Part shown: one piece after another, positions 35,493 to 43,368 of the stretch
Layout: each line of letters begins with the position of its first letter
How positions within the stretch are numbered: the first letter of the stretch is position 1
The notes under the pieces: generated by a model
The model's database searches: none
The model's input: only the letters and a program-made list of their open reading frames with translations
Told to the model about the DNA's origin: nothing
DNA from: Lewinellaceae bacterium
Lineage (GTDB): Bacteria; Bacteroidota; Bacteroidia; Chitinophagales; Saprospiraceae
DNA length: 64,000 bases
Direction of reading: 5' to 3'
NCBI GenBank assembly: GCA_020636325.1
Contig: JACJYC010000018.1
Coordinates: 1-64,000, forward strand
Program-made: the position numbers and the translations under genes

Positions 35493-36338
35493 ATGAAACC
35501 GATATTAATTTCCTTTTTGCTCCTATCCTCTTTATCCGGCCTGAATGCCCAAACCATCAAGGCCATGACCTACAACCTGCGGTACGACAATCCCGGCGAC
35601 GGTGACAATACCTGGGATAAACGCAAGGGCAAGCTGGTAGCCCTCGTCAATTATTACGCTCCCGATGTGCTGGGCACGCAGGAGGGGCTGAAACACCAGC
35701 TCGACTACATGCAATCCAACCTGAACGGATATGCCTATTACGGCGCGGGTCGCGACGACGGCAAGGAAAAAGGGGAATATTCCGCCATTTTCTACCGGAA
35801 GGACCGGTTCGACGTATTGGAAAGCGCTACTTTCTGGCTCTCCCCTACCCCCGACCAACCCACAAAAGGCTGGGATGCCGCCTTGCCCCGGGTTTGCTCC
35901 TATCTGTTGTTGAAAGACAAGCAGTCCCATAAAAAACTGTGGGTTTTCAACACCCATTTCGACCATGTCGGCAAACAGGCCCGGGTGGAATCCGCCAAAC
36001 TGATCCTGGAGAAAATACAGGCCTTTACCGCGGGTAAAAAGTACCCCGTCATACTGACCGGAGATTTCAACCTGACACCGGATGAAACGGCAATTGCAAC
36101 CCTCAAAGCTGGCTTGCTGGATGCGCACGACCTGGCCGGCAAAAGCGCGTACGGCCCTGAAGGGACTTTCAACAGTTTCGAGTTCAACAAAGCGCCGGAA
36201 CGCCGGATCGACTACGTGTTCACCGGCAAACAGGGATTGACCTTTCTGCGCTACGCCGTCATTGATGACTTTTACGATTTCAAATACCCATCGGATCATT
36301 TGCCCGTCCTGGCGGAATTCAGGATCGGAAAGAAGTGA
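35493..36338 (+). CDS. Secreted endonuclease/exonuclease/phosphatase-fold protein
   Basis: A 281-residue secreted EEP-fold hydrolase (signal peptide 1-19, ending GLNAQ). Family blocks are MTYNLRYDNPGDGDNTWDKR (near 25-44), GTQEGLKHQLD with the catalytic Glu (about 68), NTHFDHVGKQARVESAKLI, LTGDFNLTPDE, and YPSDHLPVLAEF. The Asn-His-Asp-His set is intact. This subfamily cleaves phosphodiesters; sphingomyelinase-, nuclease- and phosphatase-like members exist, so the substrate is unknown. Confidence 0.88.
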   Translation: MKPILISFLLLSSLSGLNAQTIKAMTYNLRYDNPGDGDNTWDKRKGKLVALVNYYAPDVLGTQEGLKHQLDYMQSNLNGYAYYGAGRDDGKEKGEYSAIFYRKDRFDVLESATFWLSPTPDQPTKGWDAALPRVCSYLLLKDKQSHKKLWVFNTHFDHVGKQARVESAKLILEKIQAFTAGKKYPVILTGDFNLTPDETAIATLKAGLLDAHDLAGKSAYGPEGTFNSFEFNKAPERRIDYVFTGKQGLTFLRYAVIDDFYDFKYPSDHLPVLAEFRIGKK

Positions 36339-36377
36339 AGAAAGGAACTGTCCGGCCCGGGAATCCGTTCTGCTGAT

Positions 36378-37310
36378 ATGAACGATTTTACCCGAACCAT
36401 CCTGGAAAAAGCCGGCGTTCCGGACTTGTTGGACATTCTGGACCGGCGCATCAGTTCCTCGGAGCTCAATTCCCTGTTATTGGCCCTGTTTGACCGCAAA
36501 ACCGCCCAACTGTCGCCTGCCGACCTGATGCGGAACTACGAAATGAACCGCCTCGTCAAACCGTTTGACCTCGACCCGGTGGCGTTGAAGGCATTGGAGC
36601 TGGACCTGTTCCGGGTATTCGCCGGCGCGGGCTTTAAACCCATTGAATTGTCGCCTGTTTCACCGCTCGGCGCCTGTTCCGCGATCGGCAAGGTCGACCA
36701 GAAAAAAGTGGTATCCGGCCTTCGGGGCGCTGAAGTCATGGCCGATGCCACCAACGCCATTGCCCTGCACATCTGCCAATTGAAAAAAAGCCGCCGCCCG
36801 GGTCCGGCATTGCTTCGGTTCTCGGCTGTCGAACGGCATCTCAGGGCCCAACCGCCGCCCATGCAGGGGTTTACCGCTCATTTCAAAGCAGGTTGCCTCG
36901 TCACTTCCGGCCGGGATACGGGAAATCTGCAGTTTGAGAAACAATGCCTTACGGAGCATGTCCGAACGTGGGACGCCGCCCTCCGGGCCGTTGCCGGAAT
37001 ATCTGTCATCCGGGTCAACCTATTACCGCGTGAAGGGTATGCCGATCCCGGTTTCAGCGAAAAACTGAGGCTTCAGCTGGCATCGGAATTCCCGGATATT
37101 GAAATAACCCTTACCTCCTCGCCGACCGAAAACCATTACTACCAAGGCATCCAGTTCAAACTCATCATCGCCGCAAACGGCCGGGAAATCGAGATCGGCG
37201 ACGGCGGCTTTACCGACTGGTCCCAACAACTCCTCCAGGACAGGAAGGAGCGCATGCTGTGCAGCGGTTTGGGTGTGGAGTTCCTGTTCAGGCTCCTTGG
37301 CAGGCGCTAG
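36378..37310 (+). CDS. Orphan class II synthetase-like (HisRS/HisZ-like) protein
   Basis: A 310-residue cytoplasmic protein not confidently named. Several segments echo the HisRS/HisZ catalytic fold: AGAGFKPIELSPVSPLG (about 87-103, motif-1-like), LRGAEVMADATNAIALHICQ (about 119-138), YYQGIQFKLIIAANGREIEI and GDGGFTDWSQQLLQDRKERM (about 254-293) with LCSGLGVEFLFRLL (motif-3-like). The anticodon-binding domain is absent. HisZ regulates HisG in histidine synthesis, and other paralogues modify proteins; none is established here. Its TAG stop forms the first three bases of the palindromic element at 37308-37350. The match is by eye and needs a profile search. Confidence 0.45.
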   Translation: MNDFTRTILEKAGVPDLLDILDRRISSSELNSLLLALFDRKTAQLSPADLMRNYEMNRLVKPFDLDPVALKALELDLFRVFAGAGFKPIELSPVSPLGACSAIGKVDQKKVVSGLRGAEVMADATNAIALHICQLKKSRRPGPALLRFSAVERHLRAQPPPMQGFTAHFKAGCLVTSGRDTGNLQFEKQCLTEHVRTWDAALRAVAGISVIRVNLLPREGYADPGFSEKLRLQLASEFPDIEITLTSSPTENHYYQGIQFKLIIAANGREIEIGDGGFTDWSQQLLQDRKERMLCSGLGVEFLFRLLGRR

Positions 37311-37350
37311 TGGCGCGAAACTTGAGTGGTATCTAAATTTCGCGCCACTA
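37308..37350. repeat. 43-bp CTAG-bounded palindromic element
   Basis: TAGTGGCGCGAAA (37308-37320) and TTTCGCGCCACTA (37338-37350) flank a core with CTTGAGTGGTATCTAAA. CTAG sits at both edges. It fills almost the whole space between two convergent stop codons and its first three bases are the TAG stop of the upstream gene. Two longer relatives occur at 29577-29739 and 62931-62985. Confidence 0.85.
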
Positions 37351-37353
37351 GCC

Positions 37354-37941
37354 TTATTTGATTTTAAATCCGACTCCCACGTTTATCAGGGAAATGCCGG
37401 TGCCCGCTTCCCCCAGAATATGGGCGCCGGGGCTGACCGCAAACCGGAAACCGAGGCAAGCGCCGTACTGAAAGCGCGTTCTTTGGGGACGAATGCCGAT
37501 CAATTGCTCAATGGCCCCAAAGGGACCGTCCAGGGAACGGATCCGGACCATCTGTGTTCCAAACCGAAAGCCGCCGTAAATATCCAGGTTATCGCGCCGG
37601 GTAAAATGGGCCAGGGCCCGTGTCATCACCAGCAAGGTTTGGTTGTCGTAATGCCGCATGTCCGTTTCACCCGCGGGCAGTTTTTCCATTTGATAATGCG
37701 AATAGCCCAATTCCACGCCCACGCTGAACTGGTCGCTGACCATCCAGTCCACCCCGAGGCTGACCGGCGGAACCACCATCCTGGAGGCGTCTTTGGCATA
37801 GGTCGGCAGCAATCCGGCGGATGCCCGGATATCCGCCTGCCCCTGTTTGAAGATCCTGGTGGGCTTGTAATATTGCGCGGAGAGGTCATTTGCAATCGCC
37901 GTTGACAGGGCGAATGCTGCAAGCAGTAGACATTTTTTCAT
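37354..37941 (-). CDS. Small outer-membrane beta-barrel protein
   Basis: A 195-residue secreted barrel-like protein; signal peptide 1-22 (ending NDLSAQ). Alternating strands: VSLGVDWMVSDQFSVGVELGYSHY (segments), LDIYGGFRFGTQMV, FQYGACLGFRFAVS, LGEAGTGISLINVGVGFKI ending in an aromatic-poor but barrel-like terminal strand. Function unknown. Confidence 0.7.
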   Translation of the reverse strand: MKKCLLLAAFALSTAIANDLSAQYYKPTRIFKQGQADIRASAGLLPTYAKDASRMVVPPVSLGVDWMVSDQFSVGVELGYSHYQMEKLPAGETDMRHYDNQTLLVMTRALAHFTRRDNLDIYGGFRFGTQMVRIRSLDGPFGAIEQLIGIRPQRTRFQYGACLGFRFAVSPGAHILGEAGTGISLINVGVGFKIK

Positions 37942-37964
37942 GACAGTCGGGTTTTATCTGGAAA

Positions 37965-37988
37965 GGGTCGGGCGCCATTGCCCGACCC
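37965..37988 (-). terminator. Hairpin terminator of the glycosyltransferase operon
   Basis: GGGTCGGGC (37965-37973) pairs with GCCCGACCC (37980-37988), 6-base loop. It lies 22 bases beyond the stop of the minus-strand glycosyltransferase and is followed there by TTTCC, a weak U-run. Confidence 0.6.
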
Positions 37989-38010
37989 CGATTCCAAATT
38001 TAATATAGGA

Positions 38011-39891
38011 TTAAAAATGAAAGCCGTATCCGAAAAAGACGGTCTGCATGCCGAACAGGCTAAGACCTGACAATACAATGCCGGCCAGGATCAGCAGGAA
38101 CGGCGCGTAGACCAGGGCCCGGACCAGGCGATTGGTCCACCCCAGGTGGTGCATCAGGGGCAACAGGGCAAAAGCCAGGCAGAGGCCGAAAAACGAGATC
38201 TGGAACATGAATATGCAGACGACCCCGAAAATGAGGGCGCTCGCGATCTCGAAACCTTGTACCGGCCAGGTATCCGGGTGGCTGCGCTGAATAAACCGCT
38301 GCCAGGATTCCTTCCACCTGCCCCGCCACCCGAGGTCGGTTGCGGCGCCGTAGTGGCCGGCTTGTTGGGTATCGCCGGTTACCAGAAATATGGCTTTACC
38401 GGAAATCATATAGGTCAGCACACCGATGGCCGACAAAGGGCCAAGCGCGGCATAGGCAGCCGTGCTATGGCTCAGGAATCGGAACAACTTCACCGGCCGG
38501 TGGGCCAGCCCTGCAATAAAACAGAGGACGGGAGCAAAGAAGGTCAGCATGGTGATGAGGAAAAAATCCAGGGAATAGATCCTTTCGAAACCTTCACCCA
38601 GGCTGAAAACCGGGAAAGTAAATTCGGTACTGCCCCATACCCACGTCAACACCTGGCTTTTGCCGAAAAAGTAGGGCAGCAACAGGTTGGCGTCCACCAT
38701 GAAAAAGAAGTACAGGATGGTCAGCGGGAGGTTCAGGGTCGGGAACAGGATGTCCAGTTTTTCCGACCAGGTAATGTTCTTTGCGCGCAGCAGCCACCCC
38801 ATTTTTTTGGCCAGGAATTCGCAGGTACCGCGGGTCCATTTCATGTGGCGGATCCGAAATGCCCGAACGGTATCCGGAAAATCCTCGTAACAGACGACAT
38901 CCTCGATGAAACGGCCGCGGTAACCCAGTTCGCGTATATGGATCGCGTAACCGAGGTCTTCGCTCACGATCTCAGGGAATCCGCCGATCTCTTCCCAGCA
39001 TTTGCGCCGCAACAAGGCGCCATGCCCCAGGAACATAACGAAACCATAATCATTGCGGAGGGGTTGGTACCATTTCCAGTGCAGGTCGATGCCGACACCC
39101 AGGTCTTTGGCCAGCGGGCTTTCCGCATTTGGGTTGGCCCGGTGGTTGGCCTGTACGAATCCGCACATCGGATCGGCTTCCATGACCGGCACCAATTTGG
39201 TGAGGAAATCGGGCGGCAGGATCTCGTCGGCATCGGCGATGGCAAAGTAAGGCTCTTCTGTCGCAACATTACCCAGACCGTAATTCATGTTACCCGCTTT
39301 GAATGCGCGGCGGTCGGGCCTGCGGACCACTTTCACTCTGCCTGGAAACCGGTTGGCGAACCGGTCAACCCGCAGTTGATAAGCGGGATCGCTGCTGTCA
39401 TCCAGCATATAGACCGTGAAGTTCGAATAGTCCTGGCGAACGCAAGACAGCACGCTTTCTTCAACAAAATCGTTACAGGTGGTATAAAGCAACGCCACTG
39501 CGGGCGCCTCCTGGCCGGGGTTCAGCCGGATATTGCCTGTTTTTCCACTGTTACCCGGGGTCAGTTTATAGCCCCAGGCAAAGAACACCACTGCCAGGTT
39601 GTACAGGCCGTAAAGCCAGGCCAGATCGATGAAGAAGATGAAAGAAGCCAGTGCCAGCCAGCTGGCTGCGCTATAGCTCATATCGAGCAGGGACAACAAC
39701 CTGGGCTGAAACCAAACCAGGGCTCCGACCCAAAGCACAAATACCGTGAGGTACAGCCAGGGTTTGGGTTTTGCGCGTTGCCGAACAAAAGTATGTGTTT
39801 CAACTTCCGTGCGAGGGGTTGCAACAGGCGGCCAGGGCGCGTCCAGGAAAGACGCCTGTAATCCGTTTGTTTGGTGTTTGCTTTGTACCAT
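38011..39891 (-). CDS. Family 2 glycosyltransferase, membrane-embedded
   Basis: A 626-residue inner-membrane processive-type glycosyltransferase (GT2). Membrane helices near 50-115, then the catalytic domain: IADADEILPPDF (DxD, about 218), VSEDLGYAIHI (acceptor Asp region, about 310) and HMKWTRGTCEFL (Q/RxxRW-type motif, about 349). Further helices from about 375 to the end. The ATG at 39891 gives MVQSKHQTNGLQ; a longer frame adds 15 residues. It lacks a PilZ domain, unlike BcsA. It lies 94 bases from the YaiO-like gene, on the same strand and downstream, as in E. coli yaiP-yaiO, suggesting an exopolysaccharide or glycan polymer made and exported together (inference). Confidence 0.88.
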   Translation of the reverse strand: MVQSKHQTNGLQASFLDAPWPPVATPRTEVETHTFVRQRAKPKPWLYLTVFVLWVGALVWFQPRLLSLLDMSYSAASWLALASFIFFIDLAWLYGLYNLAVVFFAWGYKLTPGNSGKTGNIRLNPGQEAPAVALLYTTCNDFVEESVLSCVRQDYSNFTVYMLDDSSDPAYQLRVDRFANRFPGRVKVVRRPDRRAFKAGNMNYGLGNVATEEPYFAIADADEILPPDFLTKLVPVMEADPMCGFVQANHRANPNAESPLAKDLGVGIDLHWKWYQPLRNDYGFVMFLGHGALLRRKCWEEIGGFPEIVSEDLGYAIHIRELGYRGRFIEDVVCYEDFPDTVRAFRIRHMKWTRGTCEFLAKKMGWLLRAKNITWSEKLDILFPTLNLPLTILYFFFMVDANLLLPYFFGKSQVLTWVWGSTEFTFPVFSLGEGFERIYSLDFFLITMLTFFAPVLCFIAGLAHRPVKLFRFLSHSTAAYAALGPLSAIGVLTYMISGKAIFLVTGDTQQAGHYGAATDLGWRGRWKESWQRFIQRSHPDTWPVQGFEIASALIFGVVCIFMFQISFFGLCLAFALLPLMHHLGWTNRLVRALVYAPFLLILAGIVLSGLSLFGMQTVFFGYGFHF

Positions 39892-39906
39892 TTTTGCTTG
39901 TTTTGG

Positions 39907-39934
39907 GGCTGCCGGTCCTAATGTCCCGGCAGCC
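39907..39934 (-). other. Hairpin in the spacer before the glycosyltransferase
   Basis: GGCTGCCGG (39907-39915) pairs with CCGGCAGCC (39926-39934). It sits 16 bases before the ATG of the glycosyltransferase and could be an attenuator or mRNA processing signal. Confidence 0.4.
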
Positions 39935-39985
39935 AATTGTGAGGGACCAAAAAGAGTTTATGGAGAATTGTCTGTATGCTGCTGA

Positions 39986-41332
39986 TCAGCGGTCTTGTCC
40001 AAGCCTGAGTTTGAGGCCGAGGCTAACGGCGCTCAGGTCGTCAAAGAATCCTTTTTCATAGCGATAGGAAAACATCAGCCAAAGCGGCCTGCTCACCGGC
40101 GCCAGCGCAAGGATATATCCGCCGGAAAGTTTCCTGGTGTTTTGCTCGCCCTGGAGTTGGGCCCAGCCTGCGAGGGCGCCGGCATTCAATTCGTACCCTT
40201 TGCCCAGCTGCATCTTGCCGTTGAGCACAAGCCGGTGATCATTGCTGAAACTGGAGAGCCGGGTGAAGAAATAGGTCGGCTCAATCGCAAACCAGGAGGT
40301 CAGCGGGATATTTCCACCGCCGAACAAAACGTATTCAGTAGGTTGATCCTTGGAAAACCCGGCCATCAGCCCACCTTTGATATGTGCGTTATTGGGCAGA
40401 AAATAGAGTTGCTCCGCCCGGACGGTGAACTGGGTGTGCTGGTCGGAAAACTGCCGTACGCTGGTCTCGAGGTTTGTTCCGGTTTCCGGCGTCCAGTTGT
40501 AGTATCCGCCGAGGCTGTATACGTTTCCGCTTACGTCCCGGCTGAGCAGATCGAGGTTATCCACCGACAGCGAGCGGTCATATTTGGCGAATAATCGAAG
40601 CTGGTCAGTCACCTGGCCGGCCAGTTGTACCAGACGCAGGCCTTCCGATCGCATCTGGCCCACAGTAGAGACCCCGCCCCAGATATCTACCTCGATCGGC
40701 GTACTTTGGCGCCTGAGCAATTCGAGTTGACGCGCCGGTTCGGTCTGTTCAGGCGCCATACTTTTGGCCTTCTGGTAGGCCCGGGCAGCCTTCCCGCTTT
40801 GGCCGGAATCCCGAAGGGCGTTGCCCAGCGCGATCTGGTACTCGTAGTTTTCGGGGTAGCGGTAGGTCAGGTTGTAGAACTGACGAACAGCCGCAACGCT
40901 GTTACCCGACCACAGTGCGGTATAGGCCAGCCCTTTGGTGGCTTCTTCATTACCGGGCGATTGCCCCAGGGCAGCCTCAAAAGTATTAGCCGCTTTTCCG
41001 AATTCCTTGTTCCAGGCATAGGCGTACCCCAACCCCAGGCGGGCGTCCAGGTCTGCGGGGTCTCCTTCAATCGCTTTACCAAAGGATCGGATCGCGTCCC
41101 GGTTGGCGCCTTTCCAGGACTGGGCATACCCCAGGGCTCTCCAAACCCGGAAATCATCGGGATGGGAATTGAGCCATTGGCTGTAGACGTCCGCCGCTTG
41201 TCCGTACAGACCGGACTTCAATAGCGGTTCGGCAGATTTCAAGGGGTCATTCTGGGCCTCGGTTTGCAGGATGGCCAGCAGGGAAAAGGCGGTCAGTAAG
41301 AAGGTGTTTCGCAGAAATTCCAGTGTTCTCAT
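39986..41332 (-). CDS. TPR plus YaiO-family outer-membrane barrel protein
   Basis: A 448-residue secreted protein. The ATG at 41332 gives MRTLEFLRNTFLLTAFSLLA, a clear signal peptide; an upstream extension of 51 residues is unlikely. Residues about 30-190 hold TPR repeats (SGLYGQAADVYSQWLNSHPD, ALGYAQSWKGANRDAIRSFG, GLGYAYAWNKEFGKAANTFE, QIALGNALRDSGQSGKAARA). From about 215 alternating strands form a YaiO-like barrel (VDIWGGVSTVG, YSLGGYYNWTPE, YVLFGGGNIPLT, LWLMFSYRYEKGFF, VSLGLKLRLGQDR). It precedes the GT2 gene on the same strand. YaiO-family proteins accompany exopolysaccharide synthases, and this one likely exports or anchors the polymer (inference). Confidence 0.82.
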   Translation of the reverse strand: MRTLEFLRNTFLLTAFSLLAILQTEAQNDPLKSAEPLLKSGLYGQAADVYSQWLNSHPDDFRVWRALGYAQSWKGANRDAIRSFGKAIEGDPADLDARLGLGYAYAWNKEFGKAANTFEAALGQSPGNEEATKGLAYTALWSGNSVAAVRQFYNLTYRYPENYEYQIALGNALRDSGQSGKAARAYQKAKSMAPEQTEPARQLELLRRQSTPIEVDIWGGVSTVGQMRSEGLRLVQLAGQVTDQLRLFAKYDRSLSVDNLDLLSRDVSGNVYSLGGYYNWTPETGTNLETSVRQFSDQHTQFTVRAEQLYFLPNNAHIKGGLMAGFSKDQPTEYVLFGGGNIPLTSWFAIEPTYFFTRLSSFSNDHRLVLNGKMQLGKGYELNAGALAGWAQLQGEQNTRKLSGGYILALAPVSRPLWLMFSYRYEKGFFDDLSAVSLGLKLRLGQDR

Positions 41333-41658
41333 TTCCTTGTGTTTTGATAGGTGCAAAGAAAGGAAGGGAACGGGCCTGGAAAAAATGTATATCACTGAAT
41401 GGGAATAATGAGGAGCTGAACCGGATTCCGGGTACTGTTTACAGGAAGTTTCCCGCCGAATGCTGAAGTTCATTGCAACAATCAAACAGAATTTACGGCG
41501 CCGGACTTACAACTAAAAAACCCGCCGTTCCATAAATCAACATATATAAACAAAAATGATCTGTAACTTTTCTGCAAAAAAGCATTACCTTTGGGTACAA
41601 AGTCATAATCCCTCATCCCTGTCAAAAGCCCGGAAACGGGCGGGGTAAAATACCCACT
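41333..41658. other. Divergent promoter region
   Basis: 326 bases between the divergent YaiO-like and T9SS genes. An exact -7 box for the T9SS gene lies at 41586-41593; no clear box for the other direction. No gene seen. Confidence 0.5.
41586..41593 (+). promoter_or_regulatory. Bacteroidota -7 box for the T9SS cargo gene
   Basis: TACCTTTG, exact match, in AT-rich DNA, 66 bases before the ATG. No strict -33 TTTG. Confidence 0.55.
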
Positions 41659-42804
41659 ATGAAGCGTTATTTACTCGCTACGACCTTACTTAACCTGCTT
41701 GCAGTAGTTGCAGGCGCTCAAATTACGCTGACCAACGCATCCTTCCCTTCGGTTGGCGATACCCTTTTTACTGCAACCGACAATCTTCCATCCGGTATCA
41801 GCGTCGGCGCTGCGGGAGGGCCCCAGAACTGGGATTTTACCACCCTACAGGCGCCGTTCACCCAGCAAAATATCGTCAAGCCCGCTGACCAGGGGGAAAA
41901 TGCCGCCCTTTTCCCGGATGCAGACGCTGTAATGGGGTTTACTACCATCGGGGAAGGTTACTACAAATTCGACGATCAACAGATCCGGCTGATCGGCGTT
42001 GCCGGTCAGGATATTTTCAACCTCGGCCTCAAGCTCAATACCCGGTTGGCGCCTTCGCTTGTCGACCGCCGCGCGCCGGTCAATTACCAGGACACCTACA
42101 ACGACCAGACCAGCATCCGGCTGCCGTTTGCCTCGGAGGATCTGCCCAGCTTCATCCTGGACTCACTGCCCATCACCCCGGACTCTTTCCGGATCCGCAT
42201 CACCATCCAGCGGACGGATGTGGCGGACGGATGGGGCGCCATGACCATTCCCGGCGGGATCTATGACGTGCTGCGCATCAAAAGAACCCAGATCCAGTCG
42301 GCCCGCATCGATGCCAAACTCAGCTTCTTCGGATGGCAGGACATCACCGATATCGTCCTGCAGTTCCTCGATGGTTTCGACCAGTTCTTCGGCGATAACC
42401 TGCTCAATCAATATCTTTTCCTGAGTAATGAAGCCAAGGAGCCGATAGCGGTCGTCACGATGAACACGGATAATACCGCTCCGGCAAGCGTGGAATATAA
42501 ATCCAATTTCCTCATCAATAAAATTGAGGAACAGGGCCGGTTCAGGCCCGGAGTGACCGCCTACCCCAACCCGGCCGTCATCAATGTCCGTTTCGCATTC
42601 ACGCACCTCACGCCGGGAGCCTATACCCTGAGCATTTACAATGTGCTCGGCGCCGAAGTCTTTCGCCAACAATACGATATCTGGGGCGACCAGACCGAAA
42701 GGGTGGATGTATCGCGACTCAGCCGGGGCGCCTACCTCTACCGGTTGCAGAACAAATCCGGCCGAACCCTCATGACCAAACGACTGGTGATCATCCGACC
42801 GTAA
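41659..42804 (+). CDS. T9SS-sorted secreted protein
   Basis: A 381-residue exported protein. Signal peptide 1-20 (ending VAGAQ). The last about 80 residues (from AYPNPAVINVRFAF, about 301) form a type IX secretion C-terminal sorting domain: LTPGAYTLSIYNVLGAEVFR, then DVSRLSRGAYLYRLQNKSGR and TLMTKRLVII. The rest (about 21-295) is a beta-rich domain without a recognised motif. This domain marks the genome as having the T9SS of Bacteroidota. It ends near a 20-base palindrome. Confidence 0.85.
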   Translation: MKRYLLATTLLNLLAVVAGAQITLTNASFPSVGDTLFTATDNLPSGISVGAAGGPQNWDFTTLQAPFTQQNIVKPADQGENAALFPDADAVMGFTTIGEGYYKFDDQQIRLIGVAGQDIFNLGLKLNTRLAPSLVDRRAPVNYQDTYNDQTSIRLPFASEDLPSFILDSLPITPDSFRIRITIQRTDVADGWGAMTIPGGIYDVLRIKRTQIQSARIDAKLSFFGWQDITDIVLQFLDGFDQFFGDNLLNQYLFLSNEAKEPIAVVTMNTDNTAPASVEYKSNFLINKIEEQGRFRPGVTAYPNPAVINVRFAFTHLTPGAYTLSIYNVLGAEVFRQQYDIWGDQTERVDVSRLSRGAYLYRLQNKSGRTLMTKRLVIIRP

Positions 42805-42935
42805 AGCCCCGTACTCCAGTCGACGCCAGCGACGTAAAATTTTACGTCGACATGCCATATGTTCGGTCAAACAGCAACATGCACGCCACCGGGATAAGCG
42901 AGTCTTTGGCCGGCAGCTTCCGGTAAAATCCAGCT
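42805..42935. other. Spacer with a 20-base palindrome
   Basis: Apart from the palindrome at 42830-42849, nothing is recognised before the array at 42936. Confidence 0.45.
42830..42849. terminator. Perfect 20-base palindrome after the T9SS gene
   Basis: CGACGTAAAATTTTACGTCG reads the same on both strands, 26 bases after the stop codon. A terminator or a dispersed palindrome. Confidence 0.5.
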
Positions 42936-43368
42936 TGCCAGTTTCCAGTCTTTCAGTTGGCTCCATAGGAATCCCTTTGGGACAGTTGGCAGTCCGGTTC
43001 ACCAGCCACCAGCATCCAGCATCCAGCATCTATTATCCAGCATCTAGTATCCAGCATCTAGTATCCAGCCACCAGCATCTATTATCCAACATCCAGCACA
43101 CCTCTGCGTGGCAGTCCTGCAGTTGGCTCCATAGGAATCCCTTTGGGACAGTTGGCAGTCCGGTTCACCAGCCACCAGCCACCAGCCACCAGCATCTAGT
43201 ATCCAGCATCTAGTATCCAGCATCTAGTATCCAGCATCTAGTATCCAGCATCCAGCATCCACCCCGCCTCAGCGTGGCAGCATCCCCCGTCCGCCATAGC
43301 CCCAAGGCGACGGCGGGCAGCATCCACCACACCTCAACGTGGCAGCCTCCAGCCTCAGCGTGGCAGCC
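42936..43368. repeat. CAGCATCCAG/CAGCATCTAG word array with two block copies
   Basis: Words CAGCATCTAGTATC and CAGCATCCAG repeat throughout; block copies with GGCTCCATAGGAATCCCTTT lie at 42947-43008 and 43111-43172. Embedded hairpin cores CACCTCTGCGTGG, CCGCCTCAGCGTGG and CAGCGTGGCAG occur. It runs to the stop of the GH43 gene (43369), matching the composite at 3651-3952. Confidence 0.85.

Noticed and set aside
38146..39861. A 571-residue open frame antisense to the glycosyltransferase
   Set aside because: Lies entirely over a gene with clear GT2 motifs; the composition is that of an antisense shadow.
42936..43368. CRISPR array
   Set aside because: Words are repeated with variable, very short periods and no fixed spacer length, and no Cas genes are present.
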